From NCBI GenBank assembly GCA_032229975.1, contig JAVXVG010000054.1, positions 4,559-68,558 of the forward strand: a DNA stretch of 64,000 nucleotides. Reading direction: 5' to 3'. Position 1 is the stretch's first letter, and each line of letters starts with the position of its first letter. This stretch comes from JAIVGV01 sp032229975. GTDB taxonomy: Bacteria > Acidobacteriota > Blastocatellia > Pyrinomonadales > Pyrinomonadaceae. Below the pieces are notes generated by a model, which saw only the letters and a program-made list of their open reading frames with translations, made no database searches and was not told where the DNA came from. This document shows positions 52,414 through 62,954 of the stretch, piece after piece. A program made the translations under genes and the position numbers.

Positions 52414-52992
52414 ATGAGACGCTATCAAGTCATCTTCGCATTCGCGCTCGTCGTCGCCTGTTGCGCGGGCGCAGAGGCGCAACGCTCGCGCGCGGTCACG
52501 CAGTCGCAAGTATCACCCAACGCGAGCCCGACGCCGACACCGGCCCCCGCGCCTGCGAGCCTGAAGGCGAAGTATGAGGGCGGCGTCGCGGCGTTCACGA
52601 GGAAGCAGACGGGCACGCTCAACTTCGACGACGCTGGACAGCGGCTCATCTTCAAAGACAAGTACCAGCGCGAATATCTCTCGCTGCCCTACAAATCTTT
52701 CTCGGCCATCTGGGGCGACACGAGGGCCGTCACCTCGAACGCTGCGCGTGTCGTCGGCGCAGTGCCCATCTACGGCATCGGCTTGACCTCTCTGCTCATG
52801 CCGAAGAACAAGCAACGCTACTTCGTCGTGCAGTTCGACGATCCTGACACGAAGATCAACGGCACGACCAGCTTCAAACTCGAAAACAAAGAGGTGCTCG
52901 CCTCCGTCCTCAGCACGCTCGCACAGAAGACCGGCATGAAGGCGCGCGGCGACGGCTTCATACGCGACGCACAAGCGACGAGCAAGCCGTAG
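52414..52992 (+). CDS. Secreted protein of unknown function
   Basis: A 192-residue exported protein: signal peptide (VIFAFALVVACCAGAEAQ), a short Pro/Thr linker, then a compact domain (YEGGVAAFTRKQTGTLNFDD, YKSFSAIWGDTRAV, RYFVVQF, VLSTLAQKTG). The layout is reminiscent of PH-like domains, but I cannot assign it. GGAGG lies about 10 bases before the ATG, and the longer frame from 52339 is rejected. It is convergent with the channel gene across a 39-bp hairpin. Confidence 0.65.
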   Translation: MRRYQVIFAFALVVACCAGAEAQRSRAVTQSQVSPNASPTPTPAPAPASLKAKYEGGVAAFTRKQTGTLNFDDAGQRLIFKDKYQREYLSLPYKSFSAIWGDTRAVTSNAARVVGAVPIYGIGLTSLLMPKNKQRYFVVQFDDPDTKINGTTSFKLENKEVLASVLSTLAQKTGMKARGDGFIRDAQATSKP

Positions 52993-52996
52993 AACG

Positions 52997-53079
52997 AAAC
53001 AATGAAAGAGGAACGATGAACGATGAAGTAAAAGATAGCTTCTCTTACTTCATCGTTCATCGTTCCTCTTTCATCGTTT
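52997..53079. repeat. Very long intergenic hairpin, ACGATGA heptamer family
   Basis: Arms 52997-53035 and 53041-53079 are complementary over 39 bp with two mismatches and a 5-base loop. It separates two convergent genes and its last bases overlap the stop codon of the channel gene, so it may serve both transcripts as a 3' end. Confidence 0.92.
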
Positions 53080-54265
53080 AATCGGGACAGTCGGCGGTCG
53101 GCGGCAGACCGGCCGCGCGACGCCCGTCGCAGACGTTGGCAAAGGTCTTCTTCACCTCTTGCGGGTTGCGCTCGAACGCGCTCGTCTGCCAGTTGTCGGT
53201 GGCGGCGGCGCGCGTGTCGATCCACGGCGGCAGAGGCATCGCGAGATGACGGGCCAGAGACGTGACGTAGGGCTCGTACATCTTGCGCAAGGAGGCGAGC
53301 TTCGCTTCAGCATCCGCGCCGTCGCGCAAAGGCACGCCGTCCGTTGCGAGTCCCGCGCGCAGTTGCGCGAGCGCGCCCGCGTCGAGTCGCACATCAGTCC
53401 ACGGCGCGGGCGACGAGTTGAAAATCTGCGAGAGATCGACGACGGCATGACGGGCCATCGCGAAAGTTAGTTGCGCTTGCCACGTCGTCAAGCCGTCGAT
53501 GCCGACCATGACGAGCGCGCAGGCGTCGAGGATCGTTGTCAAAGACGCGAGCCAAGATTGGTTGTCGTGCTGCGAGCGAAAGAAGCAGAGCACCGGATAC
53601 GAGAGATGGCTCTCCATCAGATCGGCGGCCCAACGCTCCCAGTCTTTCAGTAGCTCGATCAGTTCGTCGATTGATCCGGCCCGACCGTGACGGCGCAGCA
53701 GTTCCGCAGCAGTCGGCGGCGTGCCCGCGCGCGCATCAAGCAGAGAGATGTTCGACTCGCGTCGCGAGAAGGCTTGATACAAAACGGGGAAGTAGCCGAT
53801 GACGAGCGCGAGCCCGCCGAAGCCCATCGCGGATTCGAGCACGGCGAGGAAGCGGCCCGCCGTGTCGGTCGGCGTCACGTCGCCGAGTCCGAGCGTGAAG
53901 AAGGTCGTGCCGCTCATGTAGAGATAGTTGGCGAAGGCGTGCGCTTCCACGGGAACGCTGAGACGCGTGCCCGCCGCCCAGTTGAGCATCGCGAAGGCGA
54001 AGACCAAACCGATAGCCCAGAGCACGATGAGCAGGATGAGCGAGAGGGGGCCATAGATGCTCAAGAGCGTCTCGCGCCGCTTCTTCTTGCGAACGACGAG
54101 CGCGAGATCGCGCCACGGTCGCCACGTCACGCGATAGTAGGCGGACGTGATACGCAGACGCCGCGTCACGCGACGCGGCAGCACGATAGTCTCGAACGCA
54201 TCCCACAGCACGACGAGGACGAGGACGAGACTTGCGACGACGATGAAGACGCTCTTGACGCCCAT
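53078..54265 (-). CDS. Two-TM ion channel (Ion_trans_2 type)
   Basis: A 395-residue membrane protein. TM segments are at 4-22, 70-95 and 138-162, with a pore helix and selectivity filter TLGLGD at 124-129 (YLYMSGTTFFTLGLGDVTPTD). The common potassium filter is TVGYGD or TIGFGD; the Leu in the tyrosine place is unusual and may change selectivity. After the second TM comes a cytoplasmic domain of about 230 residues, helical, without an obvious RCK motif. The TAA stop lies inside the 39-bp hairpin. Confidence 0.82.
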   Translation of the reverse strand: MGVKSVFIVVASLVLVLVVLWDAFETIVLPRRVTRRLRITSAYYRVTWRPWRDLALVVRKKKRRETLLSIYGPLSLILLIVLWAIGLVFAFAMLNWAAGTRLSVPVEAHAFANYLYMSGTTFFTLGLGDVTPTDTAGRFLAVLESAMGFGGLALVIGYFPVLYQAFSRRESNISLLDARAGTPPTAAELLRRHGRAGSIDELIELLKDWERWAADLMESHLSYPVLCFFRSQHDNQSWLASLTTILDACALVMVGIDGLTTWQAQLTFAMARHAVVDLSQIFNSSPAPWTDVRLDAGALAQLRAGLATDGVPLRDGADAEAKLASLRKMYEPYVTSLARHLAMPLPPWIDTRAAATDNWQTSAFERNPQEVKKTFANVCDGRRAAGLPPTADCPD

Positions 54266-54319
54266 CAGTTCAACCTCAACTTCACGCGAACGTCTGACTT
54301 AAACTCCACGCCACGAATC

Positions 54320-57016
54320 TTACGCGCGCTCGTCCCAGTTGTCTTGCGCGAGGCGTTGAAAGAGGTGCGCGACGAGGGCCGTCCAGCCTGTCTGGTGCGA
54401 CGCGCCGACGCCGCGCCCCGTCTCGCCGTGAAAGTATTCGTGGAAGAGCGTGAGCGCGCGCCAGTGCTCGTCGTCGGCGAAGCGCGCGTCGTCGCCCTGC
54501 CACGGCGCGCGCCCCGACTCGTCGGCGACGAAGATCGACGTGAGTCGTCGAGCGAGTTCGCGCGCGACTTCGGCGAGCGTCATCAAGTTGCCTGAGCCGG
54601 TCGGGCATTCGACGCGGAACGTGTCGCCGTAGAAGCGGTGGTATCGCTCCAGTGCTTCGATCAGAAGGAAGTTGACGGGGAACCAGACTGGCCCTCGCCA
54701 GTTTGAGTTGCCGCCGAAGAGGCCCGTCATCGATTCGCCCGGCTCGTAATCGACGCGATAGTCGCGCCCGCCGAGATTGATCGTGTAGGGTGCATCGGCG
54801 TGCGCGCGCGAGAGCGAGCGTATGCCGTGGGGAGAAAGGAACTCTCGCTCGTCGAGCATGTAGGCGAGAACTTTTTCGAGTCGCTCGCGCGAAGGGATGG
54901 CGAGCAGACGCAAGGAATGCGTCTGTCCGGCCTCGCGCGTCTCGACGTAGGAGATGTGGCGCGCGAGGTCTTGTCGATTCGAGAGAAACCAGTTCATGCG
55001 CTTCGAGAATCCTTTGAGGCGCGCGAGCACTTCTTCATCTAAATTGACGACGGCGATAAGCGGGATGAGACCGACGAGCGAGCGCACGCGCAAGGGAACT
55101 ACTTGCCCTTCAACTTTGATCTCGTCGTAGTAGAAACCGTCCTCTTCGTCCCACAGGCCCTGTCCGCCGATGGCATTGATGGCATCGACGATGCCGACGA
55201 AGTGCTCGAAGAACTTTGAAGCGATGTCCTCATACTCCGGCTCTTCCGCAGCGAGTTCCAGAGCGATGCGCAACATCGTCGCGCAGTAGAAGGCCATCCA
55301 AGCGGTTCCGTCCGCCTGCTCTAATGTCCCGCCCGCAGGCAACGGCTGCGAGCGGTCGAAGACGCCGATGTTGTCTAACCCGAGAAAGCCGCCCGCGAAA
55401 AGATTCCGGCCCTCAACGTCCTTGCGATTCACCCACCACGTAAAGTTGATGAGCAACTTCTGAAAGACTCGCTCCAGAAAGAAGCGATCTTTTTTGCCGC
55501 CCACGCCCGCCGCCATCTTATAGACCTGCCAGCAAGCCCACGCGTGCACGGGCGGGTTCGCATCCGAGAACGCGAACTCGTAAGCGGGCAACTGCCCGTT
55601 CGGATGCATGTACCACTCGCGCAAAAAAAGCACGAGCTGATCTTTCGCGAAGTCAGGATCAATAGACGCGAAAGGGATCATGTGGAACGACAAGTCCCAC
55701 GCTGCATACCACGGGTACTCCCACTTGTCGGGCATCGAGACCACGTCGCGATTGTAGAGATTCGTCCACTCGTGGTTGCGCCCCTCAAGTCTCTGCTTCG
55801 GCGGCGCGGGCTGATTCGGATCGCCTTCGAGCCACGCGCCAACGTCGTAGTGATAAAACTGCTTCGACCACAACAGGCCCGCGTAAGCCTGTCGCACGAC
55901 GCGCCGCTCTTCGTCTGAGAGATTCGACGGAATGACCGATGCGTAAAACTCTTCCGTCTCCGCGATGCGCTTCGCGAAGACCTGATCGAAGCCTTCGCCG
56001 AAGACTCTGTTGGGCGACTCCTGCTCGTGGAAGAGTCGCAGACGGATCGAGACTTCGCCGCGCGCCGGAACTTCGAGTTGGTAATACGCCGCCGCCTTCG
56101 TTCCCGTGCGCTCAGGGTTGATGGCCTCGCGGCGGCCTTTGATGACGTACTCGTGGAAAGCGTCTTTAACGAACGGCGAAAGATTCTTCGCGCCAAACAG
56201 TCGCGCGGCATTCGTCTCGTTCTCCGTGAAGAGCCATTCGCGCTCGCCGGTCGCTTCGGTTGCCTCAGACGCGAAGTGAAAGACGCCGAGCGAGTCGTGC
56301 TCGGCAGAGATGTGGGTCTCATCTGTGGTCGCGCTCAACATCGGCTTCTTCCAGTAGCCTTCGCCCGTGCGCCCCCAAGCCCACGTGTTGCGAAACCAGA
56401 GCGTCGGCAAAACGTGAATCGTCGCAGCTTCATTCGCGCGGTTCGCGATAGTGATGCGGATCAAAACGTCGTTCGGCGAAGCCTTCGCATACTCCGCCAT
56501 CACGTCGAAGTATCGTCCGTCATCGAAGACGCCCGTGTCCGCGATCTCGAACTCGCTGTGACCGCGACCGCGCGTGCGATTCTCTTCGATCAGTTGTTGA
56601 TATGGGAACTCTGCTTGGGGATACTTGTAGAGAGCCTTGCAGTAGGAGTGCGACGGCGCGGCGTCGAGGTAGAAGTACGACTCCTTCACGTCCTCGCCGT
56701 GATTGCCTTCGGAGTTGGTGAGACCGTAGAGACGTTCTTTAAGAATCGGATCGCGTCCGTTCCACAACGCGAGCGCGAAGCAGAGGCGGCCCTCCCGATC
56801 CGTGAGCCCCAACAGCCCATCCTCGCCCCAACGATAGGCGCGCGAGCGAGCGTGATCGTGCGGCAGATAGTCCCAGCACGAGCCGCCCTGCGAATAGTCC
56901 TCACGCACAGTGCCCCACTGCCGCTCGGAGAGATACGTCCCCCAACGCTTCCAATTCCGCTCGCGCCGCGCATCCTCCGCGAGTCGTGTGCGCTCCGCGC
57001 CTTCAGTTTTCGGCAT
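54320..57016 (-). CDS. GH63-like glucosidase (MGH1-like (alpha/alpha)6 barrel)
   Basis: An 898-residue, apparently cytosolic glycoside hydrolase. The N-terminal 330 residues form a beta domain (GTYLSERQWGTVREDYS, then TLWFRNTWAWGR). The catalytic helical barrel follows: EYPWYAAWDLSFHMIPFA, NFTWWVNRKDVEGRNLFAGGF, GLWDEEDGFYYDEI, NSNWRGPVWFPVNFLLIEAL. This matches proteins annotated as bacterial glucosidases related to GH63 and mannosylglycerate hydrolases. The exact substrate (an alpha-glucoside or glucosyl/mannosyl-glycerate) is not determined. It stands alone, opposite to nothing and 54 bp upstream of the channel gene on the same strand. Confidence 0.85.
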   Translation of the reverse strand: MPKTEGAERTRLAEDARRERNWKRWGTYLSERQWGTVREDYSQGGSCWDYLPHDHARSRAYRWGEDGLLGLTDREGRLCFALALWNGRDPILKERLYGLTNSEGNHGEDVKESYFYLDAAPSHSYCKALYKYPQAEFPYQQLIEENRTRGRGHSEFEIADTGVFDDGRYFDVMAEYAKASPNDVLIRITIANRANEAATIHVLPTLWFRNTWAWGRTGEGYWKKPMLSATTDETHISAEHDSLGVFHFASEATEATGEREWLFTENETNAARLFGAKNLSPFVKDAFHEYVIKGRREAINPERTGTKAAAYYQLEVPARGEVSIRLRLFHEQESPNRVFGEGFDQVFAKRIAETEEFYASVIPSNLSDEERRVVRQAYAGLLWSKQFYHYDVGAWLEGDPNQPAPPKQRLEGRNHEWTNLYNRDVVSMPDKWEYPWYAAWDLSFHMIPFASIDPDFAKDQLVLFLREWYMHPNGQLPAYEFAFSDANPPVHAWACWQVYKMAAGVGGKKDRFFLERVFQKLLINFTWWVNRKDVEGRNLFAGGFLGLDNIGVFDRSQPLPAGGTLEQADGTAWMAFYCATMLRIALELAAEEPEYEDIASKFFEHFVGIVDAINAIGGQGLWDEEDGFYYDEIKVEGQVVPLRVRSLVGLIPLIAVVNLDEEVLARLKGFSKRMNWFLSNRQDLARHISYVETREAGQTHSLRLLAIPSRERLEKVLAYMLDEREFLSPHGIRSLSRAHADAPYTINLGGRDYRVDYEPGESMTGLFGGNSNWRGPVWFPVNFLLIEALERYHRFYGDTFRVECPTGSGNLMTLAEVARELARRLTSIFVADESGRAPWQGDDARFADDEHWRALTLFHEYFHGETGRGVGASHQTGWTALVAHLFQRLAQDNWDERA

Positions 57017-57081
57017 AACGAAGTTGTTACACTGACTCGCGACAGCTTTGCAAGCGACGAGCGCAACGCAACAAAAGAAGT

Positions 57082-57136
57082 CTCACGCAAAGGCGCATAG
57101 ACGCAAAGAACATTTCTCTTTGCGTCTTTGCGTGAG
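57082..57136. repeat. Hairpin of the TTTGCGTC octamer family
   Basis: The right side TCTTTGCGTCTTTGCGTGAG (57117-57136) pairs with CTCACGCAAAG (57082-57092) and GACGCAAAGA (57100-57109). The left side has 7 extra bases that would bulge. It lies between the thiC stop and the glucosidase start. Confidence 0.8.
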
Positions 57137-57148
57137 CTAATCTTTGCC

Positions 57149-59089
<1,941 letters not shown>

Positions 59090-59128
59090 CTCACACGACC
59101 TTTCAAGCCGCCACGCGAGCGCGGCGCG

Positions 59129-59175
59129 AAAAGAGAGAGACCGGCCCGCTTGAAAGAAAAACGGGCCGGTCTCTC
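59129..59175 (-). terminator. TPP riboswitch expression platform: intrinsic terminator
   Basis: A perfect 14-bp stem, GAGAGACCGGCCCG (59175-59162) with 59148-59135, and 13-base loop, then TC and TTTT (59132-59129) on the minus strand. It lies 9 bases after the aptamer and 40 bases before the thiC start, so ligand binding would stop transcription. Confidence 0.85.
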
Positions 59176-59183
59176 CGTCTGCT

Positions 59184-59276
59184 TCTCCCTTCGGCGGTAC
59201 TAACCGCATCAGGTTCAAAGGGTCTCACCTGTTGGTGACTCTCAGCCTTCGACCGCATGACCGGAGGCTCCCCTGA
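59184..59276 (-). ncRNA. TPP riboswitch (THI element)
   Basis: On the minus strand the conserved THI-box pieces are present: CAGGGGAGCC at the 5' side, GGCTGAGAGT, then GACCCTTTGAACCTGATG and CGGTTAGTACCGCCGAAGGGA at the 3' side. The thiC gene and its terminator are directly downstream, so thiamine pyrophosphate would lower thiC expression. Confidence 0.95.
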
Positions 59277-59317
59277 AATAAATCTCAAGCGAATTGTCGG
59301 ACGCGCCGCGCGCCGAG

Positions 59318-60322
59318 TCAACCGCCGATGAAGCTCATCGTGCGCGCGGGCTGGCGAAAGTCCGGATCGTTGATGAAGTGGCGCGGCTCTTTCTTGAGGA
59401 CGACGCTGCGGATGTAGTCTGCGACTTCGTCGGTCTTATTTGTGCTGCGAAGAACGTCGCGCAAAGAATGTTCGACCGTAGAGAAGAGACACGTCCTGAT
59501 CTGGCCGTCGGCGGTGAGGCGTATGCGCGAGCACGCGCCGCAGAAGGCTTCGGTGACGGGCGCGATGATGCCGATCTCTCCGCCTGCGCCGTCCGCAAAT
59601 CGCCAGCGCGAAGAAGTCTCTGAGCCGCGACTGACTATCGCGGGCGTGAGCGCGAAACGTTCTTCGATGCGTTCCCTGATCTCCCGACCGGAGACGACCG
59701 ACTCGCGCGACCATTCGTGGCCGGAATCCAGAGGCATGAACTCGATGAAGCGCATCGCCACATCATGCTCGCGCGCGAACTGCGCGAAGTCCGCGACCTC
59801 TTCTTCGTTATAACCACGAACGATGACGGCGTTGATCTTGATTGGAGTTAATCCGGCCCGCTTCGCCGCTTCGATGCCTGCGAGAACTTTGTCGAGCGCA
59901 TCGACGCCGGTCATGCGGTCGAAGGTCTCGCGCTTCAAACTGTCGAGGCTGACGGTGACGCGGTCGAGTCCGGCGTCTTTCAATTCTTGCGCCTGCGCGC
60001 CGAGGAAGTAGGCGTTGGTGGTGAGCGCGAGATCGCGCAAGCCATCGCGTTTGAGCGCGGAGAGCTTGCGGACAAGCACTGCGAGATCGCGACGCAGCAT
60101 CGGCTCACCGCCGGTCAACCTGATTTTTTCGATCCCTAGCTCGACGAAAATCCCGCACGCGCGCTCGATCTCTTCAAAAGAGAGCGTCGCACTTTTAGGC
60201 GACATCGGCGGCTCGCCGTGCGGCAGACAATAGAAGCAACGGAAGTTGCAACGGTCTGTCAGCGACACGCGCAGGTCGCGAATCTGTCGCCCGTATGAGT
60301 CTGTGAGAATGCTGCTGATCAC
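59318..60322 (-). CDS. moaA: GTP 3',8-cyclase (molybdenum cofactor synthesis)
   Basis: Radical-SAM enzyme for the first step of molybdopterin synthesis. The 334-residue protein has the SAM cluster CNFRCFYC (C25, C29, C32), the LTGGEPMLR motif, the second cluster in FCGACSRIRLTADGQIRTC and the C-terminal Gly-Gly required for activity. It is upstream of the thiC riboswitch on the same strand, but transcription from moaA would have to pass the riboswitch terminator. No other moa gene is in the window. Confidence 0.95.
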   Translation of the reverse strand: MISSILTDSYGRQIRDLRVSLTDRCNFRCFYCLPHGEPPMSPKSATLSFEEIERACGIFVELGIEKIRLTGGEPMLRRDLAVLVRKLSALKRDGLRDLALTTNAYFLGAQAQELKDAGLDRVTVSLDSLKRETFDRMTGVDALDKVLAGIEAAKRAGLTPIKINAVIVRGYNEEEVADFAQFAREHDVAMRFIEFMPLDSGHEWSRESVVSGREIRERIEERFALTPAIVSRGSETSSRWRFADGAGGEIGIIAPVTEAFCGACSRIRLTADGQIRTCLFSTVEHSLRDVLRSTNKTDEVADYIRSVVLKKEPRHFINDPDFRQPARTMSFIGG

Positions 60323-60421
60323 GTCTAAATTTATTCCTGACTGGACGCACGTGCGGCGAGAACTTCGTTAAAGGTAATGATACGACGCGCGCGTGTGAGT
60401 TCAAAGCCCACGCTTCGCGTG

Positions 60422-61384
60422 TCATTCGCTCTTGATGAGAGCGCGTGCGTTGCGTTGGAGGCCTGTGAGCTTGGCGCGTTTGATGGCGGAGCGTCGGAAG
60501 CGCGCGGCGTAGGTGTCGGGCGTGAGCGCGAAGATGTCGGAGAGTTGCGGCGAGACGGTGTCGGCGCGCGGCTCGAAGCGTTGTTCATCTGTCGGTTGCT
60601 CAAAGCGATTCCACGGGCAGACCTCTTGGCAGATGTCGCAGCCGTAGAGCCAGCCTTCCAAGTGCTCGGCGACTCGGGTCGGCAACTCCGGCGCGCGAAG
60701 CTCGATGGTCGCGTGTGAGATGCAGCGATTGGAATCGACGACGTAGGCTTCGGTGATCGCTTGCGTCGGGCAGGCTTCGAGACAGAGCGTGCACGAGCCG
60801 CAATGATCTTCGACCGCGTCTGTATCGGGCGCGAGTTCTACATTCAAGATCAACTCGCCGATGAAGACCCACGAACCGAGTTCGCGCGTGATGAGATTCG
60901 TGTGCTTACCGATCCAACCCAATCCGGCCCGCGCAGCCCAAGCCTTGTCCATCATCGGTTGAATGTCCACACACGCTTTGCCGTCCGCTTCGGGGATCAC
61001 TTCCTTGATGCGCGCGAGCAGGCCCTTGAGTCGCGTGCCGACAACGTCGTGATAGTCGTCGCCCCAAGCGTAGCGTGAGATTTTACCGGACGCAGGATCG
61101 TTTGAGTGCGCGTGCGGCGTGAAGTAGTTGAGCAGGCAGACGACGACGGAGCGCGCGCCAGCGAAGACGAGTCGCGGGTCTGTGCGTTGCGCTGTGTCGC
61201 GCTCCATCCAGCGCATCTCGCCGTGAAGCCCGCGTCGCAGCCACTCTTCGAGTCGCGCGCGTTCAGCTTCGAGCGGCACGGCTGAAGCGATGCCGACTTT
61301 GTCGAACCCTTCGGCGCGCGCGAGGTCTTTGACGAGCGCGGAGAGTTCGCAGGGGCCCACGTTTGTTTGAACGGACTGATTCAT
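60422..61384 (-). CDS. queG: Epoxyqueuosine reductase
   Basis: Cobalamin- and iron-sulphur-dependent enzyme for the last step of queuosine synthesis in tRNA. The 320-residue protein has the N-terminal reductase part (KISRYAWGDDYHDV) and two 4Fe-4S motifs: HCGSCTLCLEACPTQAI and YGCDICQEVCPW. The frame opens at 61594, but Met at 61384 fits the family; the extra 70 residues overlap the divergent gene. A perfect TATAAT lies 11 bases upstream, so the mRNA leader must be very short. Confidence 0.93.
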   Translation of the reverse strand: MNQSVQTNVGPCELSALVKDLARAEGFDKVGIASAVPLEAERARLEEWLRRGLHGEMRWMERDTAQRTDPRLVFAGARSVVVCLLNYFTPHAHSNDPASGKISRYAWGDDYHDVVGTRLKGLLARIKEVIPEADGKACVDIQPMMDKAWAARAGLGWIGKHTNLITRELGSWVFIGELILNVELAPDTDAVEDHCGSCTLCLEACPTQAITEAYVVDSNRCISHATIELRAPELPTRVAEHLEGWLYGCDICQEVCPWNRFEQPTDEQRFEPRADTVSPQLSDIFALTPDTYAARFRRSAIKRAKLTGLQRNARALIKSE

Positions 61385-61394
61385 ACCTGCGAAA

Positions 61395-61400
61395 ATTATA
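61395..61400 (-). promoter_or_regulatory. -10 box of queG
   Basis: A perfect TATAAT on the minus strand 11 bases before the queG ATG. The -35 position has only a weak match (near GCGACT). If used, the transcript would begin within about 5 bases of the start codon, i.e. nearly leaderless. Confidence 0.5.
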
Positions 61401-61506
61401 GACGGTCGCGCGTTGAAGTCGCAGCCGAGACGAGAGCGAACGAGCGTCGTCGCCGTTTGCGCGGGACGTGCTGAATGCTTATGCTTGGTTGAAAGGACAA
61501 ACTGAA

Positions 61507-62739
61507 TTGACGACGGACAAGCGGGAAGTGTTAGACGACGACGAGCTGCGACGCAAGGCGGGCCGGTTGCTCTTCGTCGGCTTGCCCGCGACACGACTCG
61601 ACAAACATCTGCGCGAAGTCTTGCGCGACGTGCGACCGGGCGGCGTGATCCTCTTCGGGCGCAACGTCGAGACAGCCGAGCAAGTATCTTTGCTCACCAC
61701 GCAGATACGCGATGCGCTCGGAGGTCGCGCCTTCGTCGGAGTGGATCAAGAGGGCGGACTCGTGGATCGCTTCCGCGACATCTGCGAGCCGATACCTTCG
61801 GCGAAGTCCGTCCGGCTCGCGGGCCGGACGGAACTCGCGCGTCGCTTCGGCGAACTCTCGGCGCGCGTGCTGCGCCTGCTCGGCTTCAACATCAACTTCG
61901 CGCCCGTGCTCGATCTCAAAGGCGGCAATGAGGAGAACGGTCTGCGCGCGCGCACCTTCGGCGAGTCGCCCGAAGAGGTCTCGCGCTTGGCGGGCGCGTA
62001 CCTCGATGGCCTACAGGCGCACGGAGTCGTCGGCTGCGGCAAACACTTCCCCGGCTTGGGCGGCTCGGTCGTCGATTCGCACAGGCGTCTGCCCGTCATC
62101 ACGCACACTTGGGAAGAGATTCTACAGCGCGACCTCGTGCCCTTCATGGACTTGATGTTCCACCGGCCCGGCGAGCGTCTGCGATCCGTGATGGTGAGCC
62201 ATGCGGCTTTCCCCGAAGTCTCGGAATTTTTGCAGGCATGGTTTCGCAGAACTTCGGAGCTGCCCGCGCTCGCGGAGATTCATCAACTGCCCGCGACCGT
62301 CAGCAGCAACGTCGTGATGAGACTCTTGCGTCTCGCCTTCAAGTTCAAGGGCCTGATCATCACCGACGACATGGAGATGGGTGCGGTCGTGCAGACGCTC
62401 TCCGTTGCCGAAGCATCTTTGCGCGCCGTCGAAGCGGGCTCCGACATGATCCTCATCTGCGAGAGTCCGGCCCACTTCGTCGAATCGCGCGATGCAATCG
62501 TCGCGGCGATCAAGGAAGGCCGCATCACCGGGGAACTGCTCGACGCGGCGAACGAGCGCATTGACCGCGCGCTCGATGCCGCCGCCGAATACGCGCCCTT
62601 CGACGCCGAAGAGTTCGACGCCGCTTCGCGCAAGATCGTGAAGCTCAAAGCTGAGCTCAAAGCCGCCGAGTCCGACGAGGAGTATGCGCCCACCTACGGC
62701 ACGCCCGAAGGCGCGGAACGCAGCTCGTCGAATTTTTGA
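61507..62739 (+). CDS. nagZ: Glycoside hydrolase family 3 (beta-N-acetylhexosaminidase, NagZ type)
   Basis: A 410-residue single-domain GH3 enzyme. GRNVET, GVDQEGGLVDR, GKHFPGLGGSVVDSHR with the catalytic His and the TDDMEMGAV nucleophile aspartate loop are all present. In peptidoglycan recycling this family removes N-acetylglucosamine from anhydromuropeptides. No ATG is near; the frame opens with GTG at 61468, but TTG at 61507 is preceded by AAAGGA with 9-base spacing, so I choose TTG. No signal peptide is seen. It is divergent from queG. Confidence 0.88.
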   Translation: MTTDKREVLDDDELRRKAGRLLFVGLPATRLDKHLREVLRDVRPGGVILFGRNVETAEQVSLLTTQIRDALGGRAFVGVDQEGGLVDRFRDICEPIPSAKSVRLAGRTELARRFGELSARVLRLLGFNINFAPVLDLKGGNEENGLRARTFGESPEEVSRLAGAYLDGLQAHGVVGCGKHFPGLGGSVVDSHRRLPVITHTWEEILQRDLVPFMDLMFHRPGERLRSVMVSHAAFPEVSEFLQAWFRRTSELPALAEIHQLPATVSSNVVMRLLRLAFKFKGLIITDDMEMGAVVQTLSVAEASLRAVEAGSDMILICESPAHFVESRDAIVAAIKEGRITGELLDAANERIDRALDAAAEYAPFDAEEFDAASRKIVKLKAELKAAESDEEYAPTYGTPEGAERSSSNF

Positions 62740-62747
62740 GGGCCGGT

Positions 62748-62867
62748 AATCGTCAATCGTCAATCGTCGTCGAATCATTGCCCGGCCTGAGTCTCGTCGT
62801 CCGGATCGATTGGCCCTTCAAACGCGATTCACGATTCACGGCTCACCATTTACGATTCACGATTCAC
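62748..62867. repeat. Heptamer arrays between the GH3 and lipoprotein genes
   Basis: Three AATCGTC heptamers start at 62748; six heptamers of the GATTCAC type run from 62826 to 62867. The two arrays are partly complementary, with about 55 unpaired bases between. Confidence 0.8.
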
Positions 62868-62954
62868 GTCTTTCTTGACTTGCCGCGTCTTTTGGCGTAG
62901 AAACTCCGCGCTATCCCAAGTTTTTCCCCTCGCCTTAGAAGGAGTAAACCCGTT

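Noticed and set aside
62748..62867. CRISPR-like short repeats
   Set aside because: Units are 7 bases, contiguous and without spacers; no cas genes are present.
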